A DNA stretch of 64,000 nucleotides from Bugulina stolonifera (lineage: Eukaryota; Bryozoa; Gymnolaemata; Cheilostomatida; Bugulidae): assembly GCA_935421135.1 (NCBI GenBank), contig OW285195.1:1488001-1552000 (forward strand). The letters are read 5' to 3'. The notes under the pieces were generated by a model. The model saw only the letters and a list, made by a program, of their open reading frames with translations, did no database searches and was not told the origin of the DNA. Made by a program: the position numbers and the translations under genes. Shown in pieces: positions 12,101 through 23,965 of the stretch; position 1 is the stretch's first letter; the number at the start of each line of letters is the position of its first letter.

Positions 12101-15100
12101 TACACATGTATACACTACTATACTATACACATGTATACACTACTATACTATACACACGTATACACTACTATACTATACACATGTATACACTACTATACAA
12201 TACATACGTATACACTACTATACTATACACACGTATACACTACTATACTATACACACGTATACACTACTATACTATACACACGTATACACTACTATACTA
12301 TACACACGTATACACTAACATACTATACACATGTATACACTACTATACTATACACATGTATACACTCCTATACTATACACACGTATACACTACTATACTA
12401 TACACACGTATACACTACTATACTATACACACGTATACACTAACATACTATACACATGTATACACTACTATACTATACACATGTATACACTCCTAATACT
12501 ATACACACGTATACACTACTATACTATACACACGTATACACTACTATACTATACACACGTATACACTACTATACTATACACACGTATACACTACTATACT
12601 ATACACACGTATACACTACTATACTATACACACGTATACACTACTATACTATACACATGTATACACTACTATACTATACATCAACTATAGATAGGGTCAC
12701 TTTAGGGTCTTTAATGTCCATAAGAACATTTGGGTCAATTGCGAAAATCAGGATAATTAAGATAGGAAGATTATCAAAATCAACCGAAACGATTGACTGA
12801 CTGTTTTCAACTCGGAGACTGTTCTGTAGTATAGCAGCTTATTATGATACTCCCAGAGCTATTTATAATTGGCCATTGTATGGGTAGTTATTAAATACAT
12901 GTTTTGTTAACATCTGTTAGTGTTATCACCATGGTAATGAAAAACATAGGTGGATTACTACCCTCAATAGCTGGAAACCATAAGATTAAAATTTGAATAT
13001 TGAAATTGACATTGTATAAGGGATCTCAGTTTGGGAATTTGTCACCGAGCTTGGTTACTGAATTCTTGATTATTGAATTTGAATAGCCCTCCTGATGGAT
13101 GACCTTCAACTATTGATTTCATTACTGATTATTAACATTATCACTGAACACGAAACTTTTAATAAGTGCTCTACAGTGGGTGGTCAACAAATAATAATAC
13201 TAACAATTTAATGCTGCACATGCTTTGGTGTCCCCCCTTCAGATGTCCCCCTTCAGGAGAAGGTAACTACAGAGGACAGATGATCGTAAAGCACTGAATG
13301 TAGTTGAAGTGATCTCATAAGACCAGCACATATTTTCATGTATCTATGGAATAGTATCTTGTCACATGAACACGAGTAACCATGGTGATGTGTGTTACTC
13401 GTTCCTGTAAATGGTGTGTATGACATACGACTGCCATGTGCTGCAATACTAACTAATGCTGACTGTATGACACAGATGTAGATGTATGTTTAGTGGAACA
13501 GACCTGTTCCGTGAGCGGGCCGTCCGTGAGATTGTGTCCCGGAAGTTTCGAATTCTGTATCAGACCTGTATCAATCCACTTCTTAGCCCCCCCTAATAAT
13601 AGGTATCAGCGAACCCACTACGTTATGTTTTCGTTTCTGTGGGAATGAGTAAACAAACTCCGGTATAGGCATAGAGTTTGGTTTTCCCACCTCTATGTGT
13701 GTAGGTAACGCGGCACACAACTAGCATTTTACTTTTTGCAGATAGTGTAAAATGGAATAATATATTTATTTAAAATTAGAATTTTTTATTTATTATTGTG
13801 TTAATGTAAGCAAGTAATGAACATGTTCAACAATCTTTTAGCATTGAAATCGTTGTTATTTTTCTTTTTACTTCCTACTGTTATGCTATTATACTGTAAT
13901 TATATGTTTTATTCTAATGCATCTAATGTGCACAATTAAAGTATTTTCACCTTGATTAATTTTTCCTACACCCAACTCACATGCAAATGTACAACTAATT
14001 AGTAGAATTTATATGCTAATTACTTTCTGTTTAAATAAAAGAAAAAGCTTTGATTTAAACTTGTGTCTATTAAATGTATATTTAAAATATATTATAGTAC
14101 AGTAGTTTTTTATTCAAATCAGAGGGGTACATGTATATATTTATATACCCCTTTGAGTCAAATCGCCAAAGATAGTGGAAATCGCGCTGAGTTTTGGGAA
14201 TTTCCACTACAAATCACACAGGTTGGATCGCTGTTTTCGTCTAAAGTTGAAAACTTAGGCCAATGTCAGACTTGGTTGGTGCGAATAAGTTAATCGGTCA
14301 CTGTAGCTCAAAATATAGAGCAGACAACTTCATACTACCTAAAGTATTTTTCGGCGGCTCCCAGCAGTTCATCGGAGAAATATTATAATATCCGACGGAA
14401 AAGAATTCTTCTATTGAAACGCCGGCCGTTTCACGCGGACGGCCAAAAAACGCAACAGACCTGAGAATTTGAGTAGTTTATCCTCTCCTATGATGACTTC
14501 CTCTATGAGGTCACAAGTACCCAGTTTAACTGAGCCAGGGGTGTCAAAAGTAGAGCAGATTTCACCACCTGAAAAACATCAGAGTAACAAAGTGTATTAC
14601 TAGTTACTGTATATAATACTGTATAGTAACATAGTGTACTACTAGTTACCGTATATAATACTTTATAGTAACATAGTGTACTACTAGTCACTGTATACAA
14701 TACTGTATAGTAACATAGTGTACTACTAGTCACTGTATATAATACTGTATAGTAACATAGTGTATTACTAGTCACTGTATATAATACTGTATAGTAACAT
14801 AGTGTATTACTAGTCACTGTATATAATACTGTATAGTAACATAGTGTACTACTAGTCACTGTATATAATACTGTATAGTAACATAGTGTACTACTAGTCA
14901 CTGTATACAATACTGTATAGTAACATAGTGTATTACTAGTCACTGTATATAATACTGTATAGTAACATAGTGTACTACTAGTCACTGTATACAATACTGT
15001 ATAGTAACATAGTGTACTACTAGTCACTGTATACAATACTGTATAGTAACATAGTGTACTACTAGTCACTGTATATAATACTGTATAGTAACATAGTGTA

Positions 15101-18100
15101 TTACTAGTCACTGTATATAATACTGTATAGTAACATAGTGTATTACTAGTCACTGTATATAATACTGTATAGTAACATAGTGTACTACTAGTCACTGTAT
15201 ACAATACTGTATAGTAACATAGTGTATTACTAGTCACTGTATATAATACTGTATAGTAACAGAGTGTATTACTAGTCACTGTATATAATACTGTATAGTA
15301 ACATAGTGTACTACTAGTCACTGTATACAATACTGTATAGTAACATAGTGTATTACTAGTCACTGTATATAATACTGTATAGTAACATAGTGTATTACTA
15401 GTCACTGTATATAATACTGTATAGTAACATAGTGTACTACTAGTCACTGTATATAATACTGTATAGTAACATAGTGTATTACTAGTCACTGTATATAATA
15501 CTGTATAGTAACATAGTGTACTACTAGTCACTGTATATAATACTGTATAGTAACATAGTGTACTACTAGTCACTGTATACAATACTGTATAGTAACATAG
15601 TGTATTACTAGTCACTGTATATAATACTTTATAGTAACATAGTGTATTACTAGTCACTGTATATAATACTGTATAGTAACATAGTGTACTACTAGTCACT
15701 GTATATAATACTGTATAGTAACATAGTGTACTACTAGTCACTGTATACAATACTGTATAGTAACATAGTGTATTACTAGTCACTGTATATAATACTGTAT
15801 AGTAACATAGTGTATTACTAGTCACTGTATATAATACTGTATAGTAACATAGTGTATTACTAGTCACTGTATATAATACTGTATAGTAACATAGTGTACT
15901 ACTAGTCACTGTATATAATACTGTATAGTAACATAGTGTATTACTAGTTACTGTATATAATACTGTATAGTAACATAGTGTACTACTAGTCACTGTATAT
16001 AATACTGTATAGTAACATAGTGTATTACTAGTCACTGTATATAATACTGTATAGTAACATAGTGTACTACTAGTCACTGTATATAATACTGTATAGTAAC
16101 ATAGTGTATTACTAGTCACTGTATATAATACTGTATAGTAACATAGTGTACTACTAGTCACTGTATATAATACTGTATAGTAACATAGTGTATTACTAGT
16201 CACTGTATATAATACTGTATAGTAACATAGTGTATTACTAGTTACTGTATATAATACTGTATAGTAACATAGTGTACTACTAGTCACTGTATATAATACT
16301 GTATAGTAACATAGTGTACTACTAGTCACTGTATACAATACTGTATAGTAACATAGTGTATTACTAGTCACTGTATATAATACTGTATAGTAACATAGTG
16401 TATTACTAGTCACTGTATATAATACTGTATAGTAACATAGTGTACTACTAGTCACTGTATATAATACTGTATAGTAACATAGTGTATTACTAGTCACTGT
16501 ATATAATACTGTATAGTAACAGAGTGTATTACTAGTCACTATATATAATACTGTATAGTAACATAGTGTACTACTAGTCACTGTATACAATACTGTATAG
16601 TAACATAGTGTATTACTAGTCACTGTATATAATACTGTATAGTAACAGAGTGTATTACTAGTCACTATATATAATACTGTATAGTAACATAGTGTACTAC
16701 TAGTCACTGTATACAATACTGTATAGTAACATAGTGTACTACTAGTCACTGTATATAATACTGTATAGTAACATAGTGTATTACTAGTCACTGTATACAA
16801 TACTGTATAGTAACAGAGTGTATTACTAGTCACTGTATACAATACTGTATAGTAACATAGTGTATTACTAGTCACTGTATATAATACTGTATAGTAACAT
16901 AGTGTATTACTAGTCACTGTATATAATACTGTATAGTAACAGAGTGTATTACTAGTCACTGTATACAATACTGTATAGTAACAGAGTGTATTACTAGTTA
17001 CTGTATATAATACTGTATAGTAACATAGTGTACTACTAGTCACTGTATACAATACTGTATAGTAACATAGTGTACTACTAGTCACTGTATACAATACTGT
17101 ATAGTAACATAGTGTACTACTAGTCACTGTATACAATACTGTATAGTAACATAGTGTACTACTAGTCACTGTATACAATACTGTATAGTAACATAGTGTA
17201 CTACTAGTCACTGTATACAATTCTGTATAGTAACATAGTGTACTACTAGTCACTGTATACAATACTGTATAGTAACATAGTGTACTACTAGTTACTATAT
17301 ATAATACTGTATAGTAACATACATGTAGTGTGGAGAGAGGGAGCCTAAGGGGGTACAAGGAGAGGAGGGAGTTACAAATACCTGTGACAAGTGCCAGACG
17401 TTCCACACCCTCAAAGTCAGCGTGTTCTATCGCCATCACTCCTTTGTCAGCAAACAGCTGCTCAGGGTAGTTGTATATTAGTTGTCTACGAATAGAATCA
17501 CAGTATACATGGAGAACACCATAGCATAGCATGGATACAGTGGCTGTCAGATAACCTATCAACTAATACAACATGGCACTGGCATGTACAGAACAGTATC
17601 AGCACCTGAACTCACCTGTTTATAAATACTGTGGGATTATGTGACAGAATGAGGTCAACCTTCTCCTTCATCTTTTCCTTCTCTGCCAACTCTAGTTCTG
17701 CTACCTTGGCAACACCGTCCACACGTACTCTGGACCCAAACACCTGTGTGTGTATAATGCAGTTATCCACATCAACACACAATCCAGATGCTGTGTAGGT
17801 CTGCGCATTATTTATGCCAGTCATAATACACCAGTTGATTCATCCATGGCAGACAATCATTGAGGGTAAACCTATACACTTACCTTTATCTTATCTGTAT
17901 CCATAGGAGTATTAGCTATAAGTATCTTGGCATTCTCTACTCTCTTTGGCTGATTCACTCCAACCTTTTTATCCAACAAGAAACCTGATCACAAAAAACA
18001 AAATGAAGCATGTGTAGGAACTGAAGCTAGACAGTCTACTATATAGCCTTACTTCTGGTTTCCAATTTGAACTGAAGTAATCACTATGATATTATGTAGT

Positions 18101-21100
18101 ACATGAAACATACCTTCATCCAGGTAACTGTCGTGAAGGAATCCACCGGGTTTCTTTATCATTTGTATAGCATCGAGATTACCACTTCCCTTTAGCCTGA
18201 GGACTGCATCTACTGCCAGGTTTGCGAAGTAGTCCTTATGTCCAGTAAGGATCTTAGAGGAGAGTGTAGTACGGGCTATATTCATCAGATCTTCCCTGAA
18301 CTTGACTGGATCATCTCTACAAGTCAATCGACATAATATATACTACAAGTACATGTCTAGTGTTACTAGTGTGTTACTAGTGTGTTGCTAGTGTGTTGCT
18401 AGTGTGCTGCTAGTGTGCTGCTAGTGTGCTGCTAGTGTGCTGCTAGTGTGCTGCTAGTGTGCTGCTAGTGTGCTGCTAGTGTGCTGCTAGTGTGCTGCTA
18501 GTGTGCTGCTAGTGTGCTGCTAGTGTGCTGCTAGTGTGCTGCTAGTGTGCTGCTAGTGTGCTGCTAGTGTGCTGCTAGTGTGCTGCTAGTGTGCTACTAG
18601 TGTGCTACTAGTGTGCTACTAGTGTGCTACTAGTGTGTTACTAGTGTGTTACTAGTGTGTTACTAGTGTGTTACTAGTGTATTACTAGTGTGTTACTAGT
18701 GGGTCATGCTATGCTACTATCTACTGAGTGCTCTGAGTAGAGGTGACCATAACTGAGTCTACTCCATACCACATGGATACAGCGTTACACTAGTACTAGG
18801 TAAGTAGGAGAGACATTATATCAGCACGCAGGTGCTCCATGTCTGCCTACTGATCCTTAGACATATTTACCCATGATTCCTAGCGATATTTACCCATGAT
18901 TCCTAGCGAATGATTCTAGAGCGGCCCTGGACACGTCCACCGACTTCCTCCACCCAGAGATAATAGTCTGAGGATGCATCTTCTGAGAGACGAGCTGTTC
19001 TGCTTCCTGCACAAGAGAGTGATATGTATAACATAGCTGTCAGACATGTACAGTATACCCATGATTGAAGACAAGACAGCTCCAAACTGAATGACATGAC
19101 ATGATAACACACTACGGCGGTTAAGTAGATAGTCATCGGACCACAGCAAACCACCAACCTTGAGAAGTTCACAGGCTAACACGACGACACTGGTAGTACC
19201 GTCTCCTACTTCATCGTCTTGTACTTTACTAATGTCCACCAGAACCTTGGCTGCTGGATTGTCAACTCCGATAGATTTCATGATAGTAGCGCCGTCATTG
19301 GTCACAGTAACAGTGTCTGTGTTAGGGCCAATACTCTGCAAAATCTTGTCCTGTAGATAACAGAATAGTAGCTTATGGGCAGGATCATATATTAGAAAAC
19401 ACGACAAAACAAACAAATAATTCAATGCTGTACTGGCAGCACACGCTATAGTAGACAATGATCTTCAAACATCTAGTGGGTACATGTAGCCTATATACCA
19501 TATAGGCTACATGTACCCACTAGATGTTGTAGAAACATTTAGGAGTGTATGGGAAGCAGAGTTAATACCTGTGCTGTTTACACTATATACTATAGTGTAC
19601 ACAGCACTCCGATACACTCCCAAGTGTTTCTACAACATCTAGGATGTCACAGGAGGTTGCAGGATTCATCTGGATGGAAGTTTGGAGATGCCTGGGAGAT
19701 CCCTGGCTACTCACACACAAGTTGAAAGTTAAATTCCATGTCATGTGCCTGCACTAATGTAATACATTTAAATAGTACACAAATAACTCAATAGGCCTAC
19801 ACAATGTAATATAATCATCATCCACAGGGCTTAACTATCTAACTAAATGTAGCTTATATGATTGGCTTGTAGGCCTAACTATACAACCATGCTGTGGAAA
19901 CTTGTCCTGTGTTTATGTGCACAAATGGACAAGTCTGGGAAGCTACGCTATGCTGTGATGAAATACAATACAAAATGCTTAGGAAGCAGCTAGTAGGTAG
20001 GCATCCCAATATGCACATCGTATAACTGTTATGGTCCTCTCACATTGCCGTTTATACTAACTACTAACGGCGAGTGGGCAACACTAACCACAACTACATT
20101 ATATAGTGACATGCTCCAGTGAGCGGTAGGGGTCAACGAGTTCAACAAGCTGACCTTTAAACCCGCCGCTAACTAACACAGGCCAATTAGTTTAGTAATA
20201 GCTAACCACATTGTGGTTAGCGTTGGCCGCTCACCGCTAGTAGTTAGTATAAACGGCAATGTGAAAGGGCTCTTATAGCCTACATGTACTGTAGGTGCTA
20301 GTGAACTACAACTAGGTCACATAGCTACTGAATAATTGACTGACTTACCATTCCCTTTGGACCAAGTGTACTCTTTACAAGATCTCCCACTGCTATGGCC
20401 CCGACAAACGATGACTAAAACAAACAGAGATATATTATGAAATGTTCCTCGATATCTACAATATGAACTTGCCCTATCTCTCCTCTCAACGGATACACTC
20501 AACTTTTCCTCTTCAGGTCCCGACTGTCGAATCACCACCCTAGCAGTAGTCAAATTCTAGAGATTTCAATAATGTTCATGTAGAACCAGGAGAAATAACA
20601 AAAAGGAGAAAAGAGAGGACAATTTCAAACAGAAATTCTCAGCTAGCACCATCTTATTCACAAACAGGTACACTACTGGTACTGGCTAATCATGGCTTCA
20701 CATGGTTTGTGATATACTAATAGGCCTATAATAGTCAGTGTGATATCATAGGTTGCATAGCCTAACACTTACCATACGAGCCATCTCAGATCTCTCCTCC
20801 TCAGCTCCGGCCTTCATGATGGATACTGGTTGTAATGAAGCCTGTAGGAAGCATACAGTGAAATGTTAGTGATACCACTATAACAATTCTCGTAGGCTGC
20901 AGTGCATTCCAATTACGTTAGTTCGAAATATAAAATTTGGAAAGGTCAGATAATTCAGTAGTTTTAGAAATGTAGGCAGTCAAAACAAGGTATGATGCAT
21001 TGTAAAACTGACCCTAAAATATGAAATTTACTTTATGTATCTTCATTGAATACTTCAATTCAGACTCGACAGATTATATGAGCCATCAGTCGAAAACAGA

Positions 21101-21949
21101 TAAGCTGTGCAGTCCTCACAAAGGGCCTAACTCAAGACAAGTTTGATCAAAACTGACTGCTTAAAAATTTAAGAAATGGAACATTAAAAACGTGGTAACC
21201 AATATTAAAAAACTAACTGCGAAGATTCCAGGAAGATGTGGTTTGATTTTGATGAGTGTGCTCATTTAAAAAATTTCTGAGTGTAAATTTCGCATGCATT
21301 ACAGACCAAAAACATGCTATGTCCAATTGAAATTCTAACAGCTTGGCTTAGCTTGCTTTCTAAATACTGGGTTTTTTTATTGCATTTTCTCACACAGACC
21401 ACACTTATGTGTGTAAAGTTAGTAATTATTACCATATAACCTTATTTTTATTACAACATAAGCCTAAAAAATATTAATTAAAATTTAATCTATATTCGCA
21501 CCGTTAGATTGTAGAAAGCTGCAATCCTCATCAGAAATTACCTGTTACCTGTTCTTTGCTAGTACGTACTAAAGCCGGTGTGGCAAGCGGTACGCCTCTT
21601 GTTTTGAGAACAAGATTTTATTAAGTGGTTATCGTTCATGCTATGTTAATGTTAGCATTTATTAGGCCTAAAGGCTCAGTTTGTTTAATAATGCTCAAGT
21701 AGGCCTATAACACTGGCTTTCAAACACCATTAATACCACAATTATTGGTCAGTATACAATGAGAACGATGACCCATAGCCATTGCACTGGGGGCCAGGAG
21801 AGAATGGATAATCTAATGGGTTCCCCAAACAAAAAAGCAACCATTACGATTCGATTACATTACCGCTACTAACAAACTTGGGGCATTGATTAAGAATAGA
21901 ATTTAATCTTAATCTATTATAGTATACTGCTTCGGGCGTCACTCACCAT
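9199..21949 (-). CDS. CCT2: T-complex protein 1 subunit beta (CCT2), 14 exons
   Basis: Complete gene for the beta subunit of the cytosolic CCT/TRiC chaperonin, the ATP-driven folding ring for actin, tubulin and other substrates. Coding exons on the minus strand: 21949-21947 (the ATG alone), 20841-20773, 20414-20349, 19350-19159, 19006-18894, 18316-18114, 17984-17884, 17743-17616, 17485-17382, 14568-14461, 10708-10574, 10255-10146, 9842-9743, 9368-9199. Every junction has GT..AG and the phases agree; total 1,602 nt, 533 residues against 535 in human CCT2. Group II signatures are present: LGPKGM (residues 41-46), VTNDGATI, the ATPase motif GDGTT (95-99), [71 protein letters not shown]. The start is set by MASLQP matching the family N-terminus. 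Exon 10 has a poor donor (GTCTGT) beside an inserted element, and exon 5 has a duplicated donor. Identification is from family knowledge and is secure. Confidence 0.97.
9636..9700. repeat. Microsatellite (catactgta type) in CCT2 intron 13
   Basis: Repeats of tacatacatactg lie between exons 13 and 14. Confidence 0.8.
9847..10092. repeat. Minisatellite, 19-bp unit, in CCT2 intron 12
   Basis: Unit gtacatgtatatacagtaa, about 12 copies. The long open frames on the minus strand here are intronic. Confidence 0.95.
10725..12680. repeat. Satellite array, 25-bp unit, ~78 copies, CCT2 intron 10
   Basis: Unit tatacactactatactatac plus acacg, with variants acatg, acata and tacg. Three units make 75 bp, so all frames stay open for ~600 codons on the plus strand; these ORFs have no coding character. 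The array starts about 17 nt from the exon 11 acceptor, filling the place where the branch point and pyrimidine tract should be. Confidence 0.97.
12681..13503. other. CCT2 intron 10, unique sequence
   Basis: No gene, RNA or repeat recognised; AT-rich intronic DNA. Confidence 0.5.
13504..14458. mobile_element. Candidate DNA transposon remnant abutting CCT2 exon 10
   Basis: The two ends carry imperfect inverted repeats: CTGTT, nine variable bases, then GGCCGTCCG and a TGA, at equal spacing at 13504-13529 and in reverse complement at 14458-14432. The inner 950 bp has no convincing ORF. The right end stops 2 nt from exon 10, so only the GT of the donor is outside the element. A clear target duplication was not seen. 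Confidence 0.35.
14576..17322. repeat. Satellite array, 42-bp unit, ~65 copies, CCT2 intron 9
   Basis: Unit agtaacatagtgtactacta then gtcactgtatacaatactgt and at. Variation is limited to a few positions. Because 42 is divisible by 3 and one minus frame lacks stops, a 1,019-codon frame runs from exon 9 through the whole intron into the exon 10 region. Confidence 0.97.
18356..18700. repeat. Minisatellite, 11-bp unit (tgctagtgtgc), ~31 copies, CCT2 intron 5
   Basis: A homogeneous gctgct core is flanked on both sides by gttact variants, so the array is graded from its centre to its edges. Confidence 0.95.
18863..18908 (-). repeat. CCT2: Perfect 23-bp tandem duplication of the CCT2 exon 5 splice donor
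   Basis: 18863-18885 and 18886-18908 are identical. Each holds the last exon bases, CATGG, and the donor gtaaat. Use of the proximal donor (exon end 18894) keeps the frame; the distal one would add 23 nt and shift it. Confidence 0.9.
19468..19640. repeat. Nested foldback in CCT2 intron 3
   Basis: 19468-19528 is a perfect inverted repeat with ~29-nt arms around acatctagtgggtacatgta. It is followed by a second inverted pair, gttgtagaaacatttaggag near 19525 against its complement near 19630. Together they look like a small hairpin element. Confidence 0.7.
20033..20272. mobile_element. MITE, 240 bp, in CCT2 intron 3
   Basis: Terminal inverted repeats of about 60 bp, with the core cacattgccgtttatactaa on both sides, and flanking ttat at 20029-20032 and 20273-20276 as a likely 4-bp target duplication. 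No coding capacity. Confidence 0.75.
20842..21946. other. CCT2 intron 1
   Basis: AT-rich intron directly after the ATG codon (ATG|gtgagt). Nothing further recognised. Confidence 0.7.
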
Positions 21950-22078
21950 TTTCTCTTCAATTTTCTTTCAGATTCTCACAGTAATAACAGCTGAGCTAGA
22001 TCACTGAAAAGTTAATGGGGGAACGTTCTAGAATTCTATTCCTCAGCTTCAATCAATGAACATGCACTATAAACAAAG
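21950..22078. promoter_or_regulatory. Probable CCT2 promoter, possibly bidirectional
   Basis: 129 bp separate the CCT2 start (minus) from an ORF starting on the plus strand at 22079. No TATA box is evident, which is usual for housekeeping promoters. Shared use by both directions is inference from spacing only. Confidence 0.35.
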
Positions 22079-22309
22079 ATGGTGGATTTTGGAATTTCAA
22101 ACTTTTGTCCTCTTCGAAGCGTAGCGGTACTCGCCGTTACTGACGACCGCCTTGTTGGAATTGAGCTACGTGCCAAGGTTGGACTTTTTTCTTTAGAAAC
22201 CCCAAAGATAATGTTTCAGTACCAACTGGGAAGACAACTCTTGTCAAAACATGTTCTTCAAAGGAACAACTCGGTTAGTTACGCACATCATTCTGATTAT
22301 GTGGCTTGA
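22079..22309 (+). CDS. Hypothetical ORF or first exon divergent to CCT2
   Basis: Opens MVDFGISNFCPLRSVAVLAV and continues with a mixed, protein-like composition (TDDRLVGIELRAKVGLFSLE). It could be a 76-residue ORF or a first exon ending at a gttagt donor near 22275. No family is recognised and no downstream exon was found. The position next to the CCT2 start is its best support. Confidence 0.3.
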   Translation: MVDFGISNFCPLRSVAVLAVTDDRLVGIELRAKVGLFSLETPKIMFQYQLGRQLLSKHVLQRNNSVSYAHHSDYVA

Positions 22310-23158
22310 GATACAATGCGGACGATGTTGGTGCATAGTCTTGCAAGATAGAGAATCCAATAGGCATGTGTTTGCTTATTATTTACTGCCATTTTGTATC
22401 AGACAAATTTCTTACATTGTAGTGAATTTGCAAATCTCTGAAGCAGCACTAAAATACTGAAAATACTTCTGACGCTATCTATGCTGTGAATGTGACCAAC
22501 AACGGCCCTCATAGTCGCAGCCACCTGACGGCTACCTAATCTACCTGAAAGGCCGCTCCTCCTTGTACTTATCAATCCCTAGCTAGGCCAGCACCACTCC
22601 ACATGTACTTGTATAATGCGTATAGAGATGTTAACTATTCAAAAGTACAAGATAGACTGCACGTTACACTAATATTCTTGTCATTTTACAAGAAAAGAGC
22701 GATGAACCATCACCCATCAGTCTTTTACCTCAGACAGTGATTAGGCCTACTAGATAATACCAGAATATGAGTGGAACCAAATTTAAGAGATAAGTTCTGT
22801 ACTACTTATTCATCCCATAGAGCTATCTTTTTATTTCTATGATTCACCCACATGAACATCTTCATACAAATAATGTTAGTGACGCGAAATCTTCGGAGTT
22901 GTTTTCTCATTAGCACAGGTTTTAAAAGAAGAAAACTTCAAAATGTGTAAAGTAACGCTATTTAATAAATTTTTATTTAATTAAAAATCTTATGAACTTT
23001 CACCTTCTACTATGTCCAAATGTTTTCACTACAGACTTACTGTATTATTGCATTACAACATTACCACCACTGCATTACAACATTACCACCACTGCATTAC
23101 TGTATTACCAGCTTCTAAACTACTACAGCTGTGGTGGAAGGTCCGCTACAGTTAATCC
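22310..23158. other. Non-coding stretch
   Basis: AT-rich; a short cattaccaccactg repeat lies near 23060-23110. No gene supported. Confidence 0.5.
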
Positions 23159-23965
23159 TGTAATGGTTTCTGTGATTTGGTGCGGTCGTCCTTGGACGAC
23201 TATCGACCCAGAAATGAAGTGCCTATGAGTGGTAATAGGACTTCGCATTACATGAAAGATCGAGCGGTCTCAGTAGCCCAAATACTACCAAAGACGACCC
23301 ATCTGATCTCAAGTCCGACCTTCAGACTATACAATGAAAGAGAGTAGTTCAACCTAGTAGGCGGTTCGCTAAGCGAATGACCTAGTAAAAGGAAGAGAAA
23401 GTCCCTGTATCAAGTATAGATGTGTCTTTATTGAAAGCCAAGTGTAGACTGAGACAATGAACAGTAAAACAGTGCCCTTTATATAGTATAAGGACTTCCG
23501 GCCGACGTGACGTCGGGAAAAGACGACGTGTGGTCGTCCGGAAGTTGCGCAACAAAATGGCCGCCGGAAGCCCGACGGCCGACCCAAAATAGGTCAGGTT
23601 CTACAAAAGTTGCTTATAATGGTCCAATTCATGTACAAAATGAATATCAATGGATTCTGAGAGGTCGGGCCTCTGTACATGGGTATAAAAGGCATTAAAA
23701 AGACTTAGTAACATTCATGCAGTTATATACAGTTATATAGTGGAACAATACATGAATAAGTAGTGAGTATGAGCACATGGAGACACGTATATAGACAGTA
23801 ATTAATGGTTTGGACATGCAATACAGTTAAAGGTAAGTATACGAACACTAATTATGAGAATGTGAGTGTCAGATGAGTAGCGCTATAACAACTACTGAGC
23901 ACTTAAGGTGCGATGGAGCTTCGTCCGGGAGTTGGAGTCGTATACAAATGTCCTGTACCATCACA
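23159..23965 (-). mobile_element. Solo LTR, same family as 3139-3802, minus strand
   Basis: Plus-strand ends are TGTAATGG (23159) and CCATCACA (23965), i.e. TG..CA in both orientations. The flanks atcc (23155-23158) and atcc (23966-23969) form a 4-bp target duplication, so the insertion is complete. The TATA, AATAAA and GC-rich segments match the first LTR; the 5' end carries about 140 extra bases. No internal region remains, consistent with LTR-LTR recombination. Confidence 0.85.

Noticed and set aside
10519..12800. ORFs up to 599 codons on the plus strand (Tyr/Thr/His/Ile repeats)
   Set aside because: They translate a 25-bp satellite inside a CCT2 intron; several frames are open at once and composition is not protein-like.
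14503..17562. 1,019-codon minus-strand ORF
   Set aside because: It joins true CCT2 exon 9 to intronic satellite; splicing removes it. Kept as a finding but not as a gene.
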